64,000 nucleotides of DNA from Anaerococcus urinomassiliensis (GTDB lineage: Bacteria; Bacillota; Clostridia; Tissierellales; Peptoniphilaceae). Positions 50,054 to 58,555 of this stretch are shown here, piece by piece. The notes under the pieces are model-generated. The model saw nothing but the letters and a program-made list of their open reading frames with translations. It searched no databases and was not told the origin of the DNA. The stretch covers positions 1,004,501 to 1,068,500 of the forward strand of contig NZ_LT635782.1 in assembly GCF_900128425.1 (NCBI RefSeq). The letters run 5' to 3'. A program made the position numbers and the translations under genes. The number at the start of each line of letters is the position of its first letter. Positions within the stretch are counted from its first letter, which is position 1.

Positions 50054-51764
50054 TTTCTTCTCCTTTCAAGGCAGTTTCCCAAAGATTGTGATAATCTTTT
50101 GATTCCTTCAAAAGCTCTTCATGACTTCCTTTACATGCAAGTTCTCCATTTTTAATTACAAATATATTATCTACATCTGTTATTGTCTTTAAACGATGGG
50201 CAATTATAATTAGAGTTTTCCCTTTGACCAGTTCTGATATTGCATCTTGAATCAAGGCTTCATTTTCAGGATCGATATAAGAGGTAGCCTCGTCTAAAAT
50301 AACTATTGGAGCATTCTTTATCATAGCTCTTGCAATTGATATTCTTTGCCTTTCTCCTCCAGATAAATGTTTACCGGCTTCTCCTACTCTCGTATCATAT
50401 CCATCTGACAGCTTCATTATAAAATCATGGCAGGCTGCTTTCTTACATACTTCAATTATTTCCTCATCACTAGCATTTTTATTTCCTATTCTGATGTTAT
50501 CTTTAATTGACATATCAAAAAGAAAATTATCTTGTGCTACATAGGAAATAACAGTAGATAACTTTTCAAGGGACATATCTTTAATATTTACATTTCCTAT
50601 ACTTATAGAACCACTATCTACATCCCAAAATCCTGAAATTAGTTTTGCAATAGTCGACTTTCCCGAACCCGATTCGCCTACTAAAGCATTCACACTTCCT
50701 TCTTCTATATTTATATTTATATTGTTTAGGACTTGCTTATCTTTTTCATAAGAAAAATCTACGTTTTTTATCTCTATATTATAATTTTTTATATCCAAAT
50801 TTTCATTTTTATGAGATAATTCTCTCGCAGAAAGTATATTTTTAATCTCTTCGAAAATAGTTGACATTCTTCCAATATCATCTTCAAAAGTCATTACTCT
50901 CATAATATTTTGGATAGTCCCAAAAGAAAGGATTATCAATGTTAAAAATACACCACCATCTAGTGAACCATTCATACAGAAATATAAACCAAATGGTATA
51001 ATTGTCAAAATACCAACTGGAGCAATAGACATACTTATCGCATAGTCTCTTGTATTTTCTCCCATCCAATCATAATAGTAATTTGCCTTTTTATACACAT
51101 TGTCCCTGTATTTTCTATAAGATTTTTCGCCTTGATTAAATGTTTTAATAACCTCTATTCCATTTATATATTCAACCACGGAATTATTCATATCTTGGCC
51201 AATTTTAACTGCTTGTGGAAACTTTACCTTCATTCTTTTCATCGGCCCTGTCATAAAAAATCCACCAATAACTAATGGAATTAAAGATATTAAACTTAGT
51301 CTATAATCTAAAATTAACATGTAAACAAATAATATTATAGGTCCTACTAAATTAGCTGTCATCTCAGGTATCATATGAGCCAATGTTGTTTCAGTATTAT
51401 CAACTTGATTTACAATTATGTCTTTTAACTTACCAGTAGATTCATTCAATATATCTCCTAATGGCATATTAAATAATTTTTCCATAAGGCTTTTTCTTAT
51501 ATCTCGTATTATTTTATAGGCTGTTTTATGAGAAATCATTGTTGACAAAAACATAAACACTTCTTTGATTATAAGACATGAAAGTATCAAGAAAATTTTA
51601 TTTATATAGTAATAAAAATCTTGGCTACCATCAATTAATGATATAATCATCTTACTTAGAATAATATATACAAAAAGATTTGAAATTACTCCAAGTATTG
51701 CAAACAAGACAGAAATAAAATATGGTGCTTTATTTCTCTTAATGTATTTTTTTAATAGATCCAT
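50046..51764 (-). CDS. ABC half-transporter (IrtA/YbtP-like), cassette 1
   Basis: A 572-residue partner of the downstream half-transporter: six helices and an ATPase domain with GESGSGKST, LSGGERQRISIARAMI and IVILDEATSYIDPEN. Both catalytic sites look intact. The start is ATG 51764 (MDLLKKYIKRNKAPYF), with AAAGGAG upstream; the longer frame to 51785 overlaps TetR. It is 4 bp from the TetR stop, so it is co-transcribed with the regulator. Confidence 0.85.
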   Translation of the reverse strand: MDLLKKYIKRNKAPYFISVLFAILGVISNLFVYIILSKMIISLIDGSQDFYYYINKIFLILSCLIIKEVFMFLSTMISHKTAYKIIRDIRKSLMEKLFNMPLGDILNESTGKLKDIIVNQVDNTETTLAHMIPEMTANLVGPIILFVYMLILDYRLSLISLIPLVIGGFFMTGPMKRMKVKFPQAVKIGQDMNNSVVEYINGIEVIKTFNQGEKSYRKYRDNVYKKANYYYDWMGENTRDYAISMSIAPVGILTIIPFGLYFCMNGSLDGGVFLTLIILSFGTIQNIMRVMTFEDDIGRMSTIFEEIKNILSARELSHKNENLDIKNYNIEIKNVDFSYEKDKQVLNNININIEEGSVNALVGESGSGKSTIAKLISGFWDVDSGSISIGNVNIKDMSLEKLSTVISYVAQDNFLFDMSIKDNIRIGNKNASDEEIIEVCKKAACHDFIMKLSDGYDTRVGEAGKHLSGGERQRISIARAMIKNAPIVILDEATSYIDPENEALIQDAISELVKGKTLIIIAHRLKTITDVDNIFVIKNGELACKGSHEELLKESKDYHNLWETALKGEENA

Positions 51765-51768
51765 AAAT

Positions 51769-52365
51769 TTAACTCCTTTCGTCATCTTTTTTCATAACAT
51801 TTGTAAAATAAGTCCCTATCACTTCAGTTAGATATTTCTTATTTTTTACAAAATTCTCACGTGCATTCAAAATTTCGCAAGCCATCAATCCAGAATTCAT
51901 AATATTAATCATAAATTCAAATGTTTCATCAGAAGGTAACTCGTTAAACAAAGTAGAAAACAATTCTCTAAATACTTGTATGGACTCTTTTTTTATTTTC
52001 ACATATAGTTTTTTCAGATCATCATTTTCTTTTAACTCACATAAAAACATAACATAAAGCTTTACATAATCATTATCTGCAAGTATCTTGTCTATAATCA
52101 TTCTTGAAAACAACTGTGGACTTAATATTAATCCTTCATCATAACTTGATTTTTGAACAATATCTTTTCTATTTAAATTACCTTCCATCATAATGTCGTA
52201 TAAGATTTCATGCGTAGAACCATAATGATGATACAAGCCACCTCTAGAAAGCCCAGTAGCTTCCATAATGTCATTCATAACTGTATTTCTAAATCCCTTA
52301 TCCAAAAAGACTTTAATAGCTGCTTGTCTAATCTGCTTTTTTCTTTCATCAGCTTCCATTTTCAT
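51769..52365 (-). CDS. TetR family regulator of cassette 1
   Basis: A 198-residue regulator. The N-terminal helix-turn-helix KKQIRQAAIKVFLDKGFRNTVMNDIMEATGLSRGGLYHHYGSTHEILYDIM is standard TetR. The ligand-binding half is unassigned. The start is ATG 52365 or ATG 52359; TTTGGAGG is 11 nt before the first. An 18-bp perfect palindrome just upstream is its likely operator, so it probably represses itself and the ABC/ECF genes that follow in the same operon. Confidence 0.88.
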   Translation of the reverse strand: MKMEADERKKQIRQAAIKVFLDKGFRNTVMNDIMEATGLSRGGLYHHYGSTHEILYDIMMEGNLNRKDIVQKSSYDEGLILSPQLFSRMIIDKILADNDYVKLYVMFLCELKENDDLKKLYVKIKKESIQVFRELFSTLFNELPSDETFEFMINIMNSGLMACEILNARENFVKNKKYLTEVIGTYFTNVMKKDDERS

Positions 52366-52383
52366 TTCATAAATAACCTCCAA

Positions 52384-52401
52384 ACCGACACTCTTGTCGG
52401 T
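52384..52401. promoter_or_regulatory. Likely TetR operator
   Basis: ACCGACA-CTCT-TGTCGGT is an 18-bp perfect palindrome immediately downstream of the -10 box and upstream of the TetR ribosome-binding site. The position suits autorepression. Confidence 0.75.
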
Positions 52402-52404
52402 ATT

Positions 52405-52433
52405 ATTGTATCAGAACTGATAATCATTGTCAA
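52405..52433 (-). promoter_or_regulatory. Cassette 1 promoter with overlapping Fur-box-like palindrome
   Basis: The minus strand has TTGACA (52433-52428), 17 bp, TACAAT (52410-52405). Overlapping the -35 and spacer, 52418-52432 reads TGATAATCATTGTCA, which matches the 7-1-7 Fur box TGATAATnATTATCA at all but one of the defined positions. It is therefore likely repressed by an iron-bound Fur-type protein. Confidence 0.7.
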
Positions 52434-52483
52434 TAGCTTCGCTTATACTTCTTTATTAATTTCTTTAAATGCGGTATAATTGG

Positions 52484-52626
52484 TTATAACTTAATAAACG
52501 CTTGACGCTTATAACTTTAATAGCAAGCACAGTAAGTGAGTACCCACTTACGAAAAATTGATGAAGCAGAACCTTTATGGACTGCTTCTTTTTTTATCAA
52601 TTTTACCTTGTTAGGGAGAACCCTAA
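52484..52626 (+). other. Candidate oriT/mobilization leader region
   Basis: Upstream of mobC lie three inverted repeats: GTAAGTG (52532-52538) with CACTTAC (52545-52551); the terminator stem at 52563-52588; and TTAGGG-AGAA-CCCTAA (52611-52626). Direct repeats TTATAACTT(T)AATA occur around 52485 and 52510. Clustered hairpins before mobC-relaxase are the usual place of oriT. The nick site is not identified. Confidence 0.5.
52563..52595 (+). terminator. Terminator upstream of mobC
   Basis: GAAGCAG (52563-52569) pairs with CTGCTTC (52582-52588), followed by seven T. It would end a short transcript starting upstream in the oriT-like region, possibly a small RNA or attenuator for the mob genes. 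Confidence 0.7.
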
Positions 52627-52658
52627 GACCCCAATATTTTATGATAAGGAGATATACT

Positions 52659-53015
52659 ATGGATAATAGAAAAAGAAATAATCAGCTTAAAATATATTTA
52701 ACAGATGAAGAAAAAGAAATCTTTGAAAAGAAAATGAAACTTGCTAATTGCAAAACTATGTCCCACTTTCTTAGAAAATGTGTATTGGAAAAAGAGATTT
52801 ATGTTGTAGATTTAGAACCATTTAGAAACCTACAATGGCTACTTTCAAATGCAACAAATAACATAAACCAGATTGCAAAAGCAACTAATACAACTGGTGT
52901 TATTTACAAAAATGAAATTGAATCAATGAATAAGCAGATAGAAAAATTATCAATAGAAATATGGAAGATCCATTCTCTACTTCTTAATAAATCAAAAGAA
53001 AGTTCTGGTGATTAG
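52659..53015 (+). CDS. mobC: Relaxosome accessory protein MobC
   Basis: A 118-residue protein: RNNQLKIYLTDEEKEIFEKKMKLANCKTMSHFLRKCVLEKEI is the ribbon-helix-helix-like MobC domain; FRNLQWLLSNATNNINQIAKATNTTG is the conserved 'N.NQIAK..N' segment. I chose ATG 52659, with ATAAGGAGA upstream; the longer frame to 52536 covers the hairpin region. MobC helps the relaxase bind and open oriT. It is followed immediately by the relaxase gene. Confidence 0.9.
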   Translation: MDNRKRNNQLKIYLTDEEKEIFEKKMKLANCKTMSHFLRKCVLEKEIYVVDLEPFRNLQWLLSNATNNINQIAKATNTTGVIYKNEIESMNKQIEKLSIEIWKIHSLLLNKSKESSGD

Positions 53016-53016
53016 T

Positions 53017-54348
53017 ATGGCAATTACAAAAATACATCCTATAAAATCAACTCTAAATTTGGCAATAGATTATATAACTAAGAGTGAAAAAACTGATGAA
53101 AAAGTCTTGGTTTCTTCATTCAAATGTCATCCATCAACTGCCCATATTCAATTTATGAAAACACGAGAAGATAATGATACGAAAGGTACAGTTTTGGCTA
53201 GACATTTAATCCAATCTTTTCTACCAGGAGAGGTTGATCCTATAAAAGCTCACGAAATAGGAATGGAATTATGCAAGAAAATTTTAAAAGAAGATTATGA
53301 ATTTGTTCTTGCAACTCACATAGATAGAGGACATATCCATAACCATATTATTTTTAATAATGTTAATTACAAGACTGGTAAATGCTACCAATCTAACAAA
53401 AAAACTTACCATAAAATCAGGTATCAAAGTGACGAATTATGTAAAGAAAATAAGCTTTCAGTCATTGATGAATATTATGAAGCTTACAAAAGAAAATATA
53501 AAACTGCTGGTAAATCTTGGTACGAATATGACCAAAACAAGAAAGGAAATTCTTGGAAATCTAAATTGCAATTTGATATAGACAGAATGATTAATAAATC
53601 TAAATCTTGGGAAGAATTTTTAGATAATATGAAATCTATTGATTATGAAATTAAGTTTGGTAAACACATTGCTTTTCGTCATAAAGATAAGCAAAGATTT
53701 ACAAGAGCTAAGACTATCGGAGAAGATTATACTGAGGAAAAAATCAAAGAAAGAATAGATTTAGCAATTAAAAATAAAGCTAATCTTATTAAAAAACGTG
53801 TAGGAAATGTTATTGATTTATCTACTAATAAAAAAGCTCAATCCTCTAAAGGTTATGAAGTTTGGGCAAGAAAATATAATATCAAAACAATGGCTGATTC
53901 AATAATTAAATTAAGAGAGCAAGGAATTAATTCCATTACACAACTCGATGATCTAATCAAAAAATCTGCTGATGATAGACAAAACTTGTTAGATAAAATA
54001 AAGAAGATTGAAACTGAAATGAAGAGTTTATCTCAAGATATGGAAAATATAAATACTATAAATAAGTATCGTGAAATATATAAATACCACAAGAAAAATC
54101 CTGAAGATAAACAATTTGCAGAAGAATATTATAGTGAACTTTCCGTCTATAAAATAGCTGCTCAAAACATACTAAAGAACTATAAAAAGCTACCCAACAC
54201 AAAAGAAATACTATCAAACCTAGATAAATTGCAAGAAAAAAAGAACACCCTTATGCAAGAGTATTCTTTGAATAAAGAACAATTTTCTGACCTTGTTCAG
54301 TATAGGAAAAACTATGAAAATTATTATGGGAAGGAGGTGGAGAGGTAG
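53017..54348 (+). CDS. Relaxase / mobilization nuclease (MobP type)
   Basis: A 443-residue relaxase. The N-terminal MobA/VirD2 domain has the metal-binding triad HIDRGHIHNHIIFNN (motif III) and an upstream segment ARHLIQSFLPGEVDPIKAHEIG typical of MobP proteins. The catalytic Tyr is likely in LNLAIDYITKSEK. The C-terminal half is Lys/Glu-rich coiled coil. The ATG lies 2 bp after the mobC stop. A decayed copy of bases 54033-54110 recurs at 57016-57110. No coupling protein or T4SS is visible, so transfer needs a helper element. Confidence 0.9.
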   Translation: MAITKIHPIKSTLNLAIDYITKSEKTDEKVLVSSFKCHPSTAHIQFMKTREDNDTKGTVLARHLIQSFLPGEVDPIKAHEIGMELCKKILKEDYEFVLATHIDRGHIHNHIIFNNVNYKTGKCYQSNKKTYHKIRYQSDELCKENKLSVIDEYYEAYKRKYKTAGKSWYEYDQNKKGNSWKSKLQFDIDRMINKSKSWEEFLDNMKSIDYEIKFGKHIAFRHKDKQRFTRAKTIGEDYTEEKIKERIDLAIKNKANLIKKRVGNVIDLSTNKKAQSSKGYEVWARKYNIKTMADSIIKLREQGINSITQLDDLIKKSADDRQNLLDKIKKIETEMKSLSQDMENINTINKYREIYKYHKKNPEDKQFAEEYYSELSVYKIAAQNILKNYKKLPNTKEILSNLDKLQEKKNTLMQEYSLNKEQFSDLVQYRKNYENYYGKEVER

Positions 54349-54368
54349 CTTCTCTCCATCATCATTTA

Positions 54369-54866
54369 TTACCAAGTTGATGGTTTATGTTCTATTCCAT
54401 ACTCAATTAAATCTTCAATATTATCTTTAATATCGCTATAAACATTTTTGCTTGATAAGTATACAGAATCAAAACATTTAACATATTTTGAAAGTTTTTC
54501 ACCTTCTAATGTTAAATAATCAAAAGGATTGTTGCCCTTATCATCTTGCTCTCCCAATGCATTCTCCAACTTGTGGATATAAATTCCAACAATACCTTTG
54601 TTTAACTCGTACGCTTTTTTTATTTCATAATTTATCCATTTTCTATTTGCTGTTTCTTCTCCAATCAAGACAACTAAACATGAACGCTTGTTTAACTGTT
54701 CATCAATCCATTCTTTAATTTTGCTTTCAGTTTTTTCTTTTACTTCCTCCCAGTCATTATCTGAAAAGGTAGAACTACTGTCTACTTTCCCCATGTTGCG
54801 AACCTGTCCTGCCCTCCAATTATCATTGTCGTAATGAAAGCTAAAAAACACCTGTCTTTTTGCCAT
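54369..54866 (-). CDS. thsB: Thoeris TIR-like protein ThsB
   Basis: A 165-residue TIR-like protein (DUF1863/PF08937 type): RQVFFSFHYDNDNWRAGQVRNMG at the N-terminus, ESKIKEWIDEQLNKRSCLVVLIGEETANRKWINYEIKKAYELNKGIVGIYIHKLEN forming the Rossmann-like core. In Thoeris, ThsB senses phage and makes a cyclic ADP-ribose-type signal that activates ThsA. AAGGAGG precedes the ATG, which abuts the thsA stop. Full length for the family. Confidence 0.9.
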   Translation of the reverse strand: MAKRQVFFSFHYDNDNWRAGQVRNMGKVDSSSTFSDNDWEEVKEKTESKIKEWIDEQLNKRSCLVVLIGEETANRKWINYEIKKAYELNKGIVGIYIHKLENALGEQDDKGNNPFDYLTLEGEKLSKYVKCFDSVYLSSKNVYSDIKDNIEDLIEYGIEHKPSTW

Positions 54867-56288
54867 TTAAAACTCCTCCTTATTTAATATTTTAACTGCT
54901 TGCACTATGTTTTTAATAGACATATCTATATCGCCATCGCATTGTTTATTTGCCTGTTCAATTGCACTTATTATATTTTCATCTGAAATTTCTTGAGTTG
55001 TTTTATTATATATTTCTTTAGCTGCCCCACCAGTATGTTCAATAGGCAAACATACTAATCCATGCTTTTTACATAACTCAAATTCATCCATCACTCCATG
55101 TGCAATATCTTCTGTTTCTTTATTTCCAAAAATGAATATAGCGATACCACAATTTTCAATCATCTGCTCTCTATTTTCTATATATAGCTTATCTAAATCA
55201 ATATCTAATGAACTATTTTGAGGAAAAGGCATAAGCGTTAAAAAATCATTTATTTTGGACTTATGAGCCAAACAATAATCTGCAACTCCATTTAATACAA
55301 ATTCACCGACACCTTTACCATATCCATTCACAATATGATAACCATTTTTTGATAGTTCAAAAGATAGTTTATGAATAAAATTTTCTCCAATTTCCTGAGA
55401 ATAAGTCGAATAGGAGTACGCACTACCCGATATAAATATTGTTTTCCTTCTAAATCTATCAACAAGAGTACTTAATATTTCAGTGATTTCATCATATTTA
55501 TTTACTAAACATGTAAAAATACCATATCTATTTAGATCTTCAATTTGTAGCTCCTGTCTTGCTTTTTTGTATTCATAATCCTCATCGGTATCTTGGATCC
55601 TTTTCATAATACAATAATGTTTTCTTGTATTCTTTTCATCTAGCAATACCCTTAATCTTCCAATTACATAGTTAAAGTTTGGATCTTCAAAACTAAATCC
55701 TAAAAATAGAAATGTCTCGGTAAGCAAATCTCCCTCTAAAACTTCTCTGAATAACTTTCTTTTGTTATATCCAAATTCTTCATAATCACTTCTTGTAAGT
55801 ACTGCATCTTCAGGAGTTTCTACATCTCCGTGTAGTTTATAAACGATTGCATCAAAATCATGATTTGTACCTCTTAATTGCTCATCTGTTGTTTTTACAT
55901 AAGGCTTTTTCATATTATCTTCTAAAGCTTTTTCAATTAACTTATCATAATTAGTCGTCCAAAAAGTGGAAATCGGTAACTGTGATAATAGTTTATGATT
56001 ATCAGTAGGTTTTAGTAATTGAGAAAATTGCACTTTGATCAAGTCATCTATTGATGTTCTCTTCTTTGAATTAGCATAATACTGAGCTAAGCTAACCAAA
56101 TCATTTTCTTTTTCAACATTTAACCCAATTTCTTTTGCAGGCTCTCTTAGAAGTTCTTTCCAACTACAAAATCCAGCAGGAATTGATAATCCTGCTCCAA
56201 TAAAAGCTCCCAATTCATCACTTTTAATGGCTTTTTCAATTTCTCTAATCAAATCTTTTTTAGATACTTCACCTTTAATAATAAACAC
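54867..56288 (-). CDS. thsA: Thoeris NADase effector ThsA (SIR2-SLOG)
   Basis: A 473-residue protein, close to the roughly 476 of the best-studied ThsA. The N-terminal SIR2 domain has [21 protein letters not shown] (NAD binding), [14 protein letters not shown] (catalytic-site Asn) and [12 protein letters not shown] (His). The C-terminal SLOG domain has [32 protein letters not shown], and [15 protein letters not shown], and binds the TIR-made signal. Activated ThsA depletes NAD and aborts infection. The start is uncertain: a GTG at 56288 lies inside GGGGAGGTG; an ATT just downstream is also possible. Confidence 0.92.
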   Translation of the reverse strand: MFIIKGEVSKKDLIREIEKAIKSDELGAFIGAGLSIPAGFCSWKELLREPAKEIGLNVEKENDLVSLAQYYANSKKRTSIDDLIKVQFSQLLKPTDNHKLLSQLPISTFWTTNYDKLIEKALEDNMKKPYVKTTDEQLRGTNHDFDAIVYKLHGDVETPEDAVLTRSDYEEFGYNKRKLFREVLEGDLLTETFLFLGFSFEDPNFNYVIGRLRVLLDEKNTRKHYCIMKRIQDTDEDYEYKKARQELQIEDLNRYGIFTCLVNKYDEITEILSTLVDRFRRKTIFISGSAYSYSTYSQEIGENFIHKLSFELSKNGYHIVNGYGKGVGEFVLNGVADYCLAHKSKINDFLTLMPFPQNSSLDIDLDKLYIENREQMIENCGIAIFIFGNKETEDIAHGVMDEFELCKKHGLVCLPIEHTGGAAKEIYNKTTQEISDENIISAIEQANKQCDGDIDMSIKNIVQAVKILNKEEF

Positions 56289-56322
56289 CTCCCCTTATTT
56301 TCTCGATCCTAAAAACTTATCT

Positions 56323-56652
56323 TCATTCATTTGAATTTTCCTTTATCCAATATAAATTAGCTTCCAGCAAATTTACAATATCTTCATCTGTTTCATAACA
56401 TGTTAAATTTATCTTTTTTATAAGTTTACTATCAATAATTCTCTGAATTAGTGCCGCAGAAAGGATTCCAGAGCCAGCTCCTGGATCAAGAATAGATATT
56501 TCATCTCTTTTAATATTTAAGTCAATTAAAGATGCCATAAATTTTGCTGTTTCTTTACTCGTAAAAAACTGTCCTATTCTTTTTCGAGTTTCTTTAGATG
56601 CGATCTTAATATATTCATTTGTCTTATCTAAAACATAATCAATCATTTTCAT
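56323..56652 (-). pseudogene. DNA N6-adenine methyltransferase, N-terminal fragment
   Basis: The 109 residues begin MKMIDYVLDKTNEYIKIASKETRKRIGQFFTSKETAKFMASL, then ISILDPGAGSGILSAALIQRI, the SAM-binding motif I of Eco57I-type methyltransferases. The NPPY catalytic motif and the rest (several hundred residues) are missing. A stop follows at WIKENSNE. Just after, another frame ends DKFLGSRK, which may be the remains of the original C-terminus, pointing to an internal deletion. It overlaps the XRE gene by 14 bp. Confidence 0.8.
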
Positions 56653-56854
56653 CTTTAACTAACTCCATAATTTCGCAAAGATTACAATTTAATCCTTCAC
56701 ATATTCTTAACAATACGTCAGTTGTAATATTCTCCCCATTTTTCATTTTATAAAATGTACTTCTACTAATATTTGTTTTTTCCATTAATTCTGTGTTATT
56801 TAAATCTAGGTCAATCATTTTTTTAAATAGCTTTTTATAGCTGATTTTTAACAT
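56639..56854 (-). CDS. XRE-family transcriptional regulator
   Basis: A 71-residue Cro/CI-type helix-turn-helix: YKKLFKKMIDLDLNNTELMEKTNISRSTFYKMKNGENITTDVLLRICEGLNCNLCEIMELV. ATG 56854 has GGAGAG upstream. Small regulators of this type often control restriction-modification genes, and this one directly precedes a truncated methyltransferase and then thsA-thsB, so it may now control Thoeris expression. Confidence 0.85.
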   Translation of the reverse strand: MLKISYKKLFKKMIDLDLNNTELMEKTNISRSTFYKMKNGENITTDVLLRICEGLNCNLCEIMELVKDEND

Positions 56855-56950
56855 GACTATCTCTCCATTCATGAATTCTATATCAATTATATTATAGCAT
56901 AAATCTTCACTTTTTTCATAATATTATTCACTTTTCTAAAACACAAATAC

Positions 56951-56979
56951 AAAAAAATAAAGGCAGTCCGAAGACTGCC
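56951..56979 (-). terminator. Terminator at the end of cassette 2
   Basis: On the minus strand GGCAGTC-TTCG-GACTGCC followed by TTTATTTTTTT: a 7-bp stem with a stable TTCG loop. It ends transcripts arriving from the second ECF cassette, after passing the relaxase remnant. Confidence 0.9.
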
Positions 56980-57015
56980 GATACTTATCTCTCATCTCTT
57001 TAATTATAGAAAGTA

Positions 57016-57110
57016 AATAAAGAATTTCCCTAAGATATGGAAAATATAAATACTGTAATAAGCATCGTGAAATGTATAAATACCATACGAAAAATCCTTA
57101 AGATAAATCT
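57016..57110 (+). pseudogene. Decayed fragment of the relaxase gene
   Basis: The stretch AAGATATGGAAAATATAAAT and its continuation (ATCGTGAAATGTATAAATACCA..GAAAAATCCT.AAGATAAA) match relaxase bases 54033-54110 with scattered substitutions and indels. The frame is broken. It is a second, degenerate mobilization-gene trace on the same strand as the intact relaxase. The rest of 56873-57190 holds the terminator and no other gene. Confidence 0.8.
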
Positions 57111-57190
57111 GTAATGAATACCAATGTTTCTGAATATCTTTTAATTTAAATAATCTTACAGTCCTATATACATGTTTAACAAACTCTATT

Positions 57191-58555
57191 TTACAATTCG
57201 AAAATCTCATCTGCAACTTCGTTCAAAAACTCAATGTCATGGGAAACAATAAAAATTATTTTATCTTTATTTCTATATTTTTTAATCAGTTCGGATATTT
57301 TTATCATATTAGCATAATCCATCCCACTAGTTGGCTCATCATAGTAAATAAAAGTAGAGTCTTTACACATTATGGACGCTATTGCAAGTCTTTGCTTTTG
57401 TCCTCCTGATAAGCTCATTGGGTGTCTTTCTATAAATTCGTCCAGGCCTAAATCTTTTAATATGATTTTTGCCTCTTCTTCATCAAAATTCTTTACACCT
57501 AGGCTAAGCTCTTTGAATACTTCATCTGTAAATAATTGATGATTTACGTCTTGCATAACAAGTGAAGAGTTTTTGAGTCTTTCTTTTTTAGATAGTTTCT
57601 CACCTTTAAAATAAATTTCTTCTTTTGATTTTTTCTCAAGGCCAATTAAGCATCTCAAAAGCGTTGACTTTCCTCGTCCATTGGATCCTATTATGCCATA
57701 AATTTTTCCAAGCTTAAATGAGATGTCTTTTATACTTAAACACTCATTAGCAGTAAATTTGTAGCTAAGATTTTTTATCTGATATTCTCCACCGTCTTTT
57801 AAATAAGGAACTTCTAATTTGCTTAATTCTTTATCCCTTAAACTTAAAGCGTTCAATTCATTTTTATCAAACTTTATAAATTCACTTCTTGTATAAGTTT
57901 TTTTAAGTTTACACTTATCTATCAAAAATACACGATCAACTATGTCCATCAAATAATAAATTCTATGCTCTGATACAATTATGCTTATGCCTTTTTCTTT
58001 CAGTATTTTAAGCATTTGTGTCAAAACACTTATGCTTTTAATATCCAAATTTGATGAAGGCTCATCCATAACTATAATCTTTGTGCCCGCTATATAAGAA
58101 GCAGCAATGCAAAGAATTTGTTTTTCACCGCCGGATAGATTAAATATATTTCTGTTCAAAAGATTTTTTATCGGGAATATTTCAAGCATATCACTTAAAC
58201 GCTTGCCCATCTCTTCTCTTGCAAGTCCAATATTTTCTAAATAAAACAATAATTCTAATGTCGTATTAACATTAAAGAAATATGTCTTAGGATTTTGAAA
58301 AACAGTTGAGACAAGCATTGAGATTTGATAAAGCTCCAACTCTTTTATATTTTTACCATCAATAATTATTTCGCCCTTTGTTTTTGCGTTATCATACCTT
58401 ACAGCTAGTCCGTTGATAGAATTTATTAAAGATGACTTACCGCTTCCGCTTTTTCCTGTAAATAGCACACACTCTCCCTCGGATATGGATAGTGATATAT
58501 CGTCCAATATATGTTCTTTTCCATAATCAAGACTTAAATTTTTTATTTTTACCAT
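57191..58555 (-). CDS. ECF transporter fused ATPase (EcfA1-A2), cassette 2
   Basis: A 454-residue tandem ABC ATPase. Domain 1: GKSGSGKSS, LSGGEKQILCIAASYIA and IIVMDEPSSNLDIKS. Domain 2: GSNGRGKST, LSGGQKQRLAIASIM and FIYYDEPTSGMDYAN. It is paralogous to the cassette 1 ATPase throughout and ends in VADEIFEL, slightly shorter. It overlaps ecfT by 7 bp. Confidence 0.9.
   Translation of the reverse strand: MVKIKNLSLDYGKEHILDDISLSISEGECVLFTGKSGSGKSSLINSINGLAVRYDNAKTKGEIIIDGKNIKELELYQISMLVSTVFQNPKTYFFNVNTTLELLFYLENIGLAREEMGKRLSDMLEIFPIKNLLNRNIFNLSGGEKQILCIAASYIAGTKIIVMDEPSSNLDIKSISVLTQMLKILKEKGISIIVSEHRIYYLMDIVDRVFLIDKCKLKKTYTRSEFIKFDKNELNALSLRDKELSKLEVPYLKDGGEYQIKNLSYKFTANECLSIKDISFKLGKIYGIIGSNGRGKSTLLRCLIGLEKKSKEEIYFKGEKLSKKERLKNSSLVMQDVNHQLFTDEVFKELSLGVKNFDEEEAKIILKDLGLDEFIERHPMSLSGGQKQRLAIASIMCKDSTFIYYDEPTSGMDYANMIKISELIKKYRNKDKIIFIVSHDIEFLNEVADEIFEL

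Noticed and set aside
57004..57216. Protein-coding frame on the minus strand after cassette 2
   Set aside because: It lies over the relaxase remnant in antisense and lacks a ribosome-binding site and family features.
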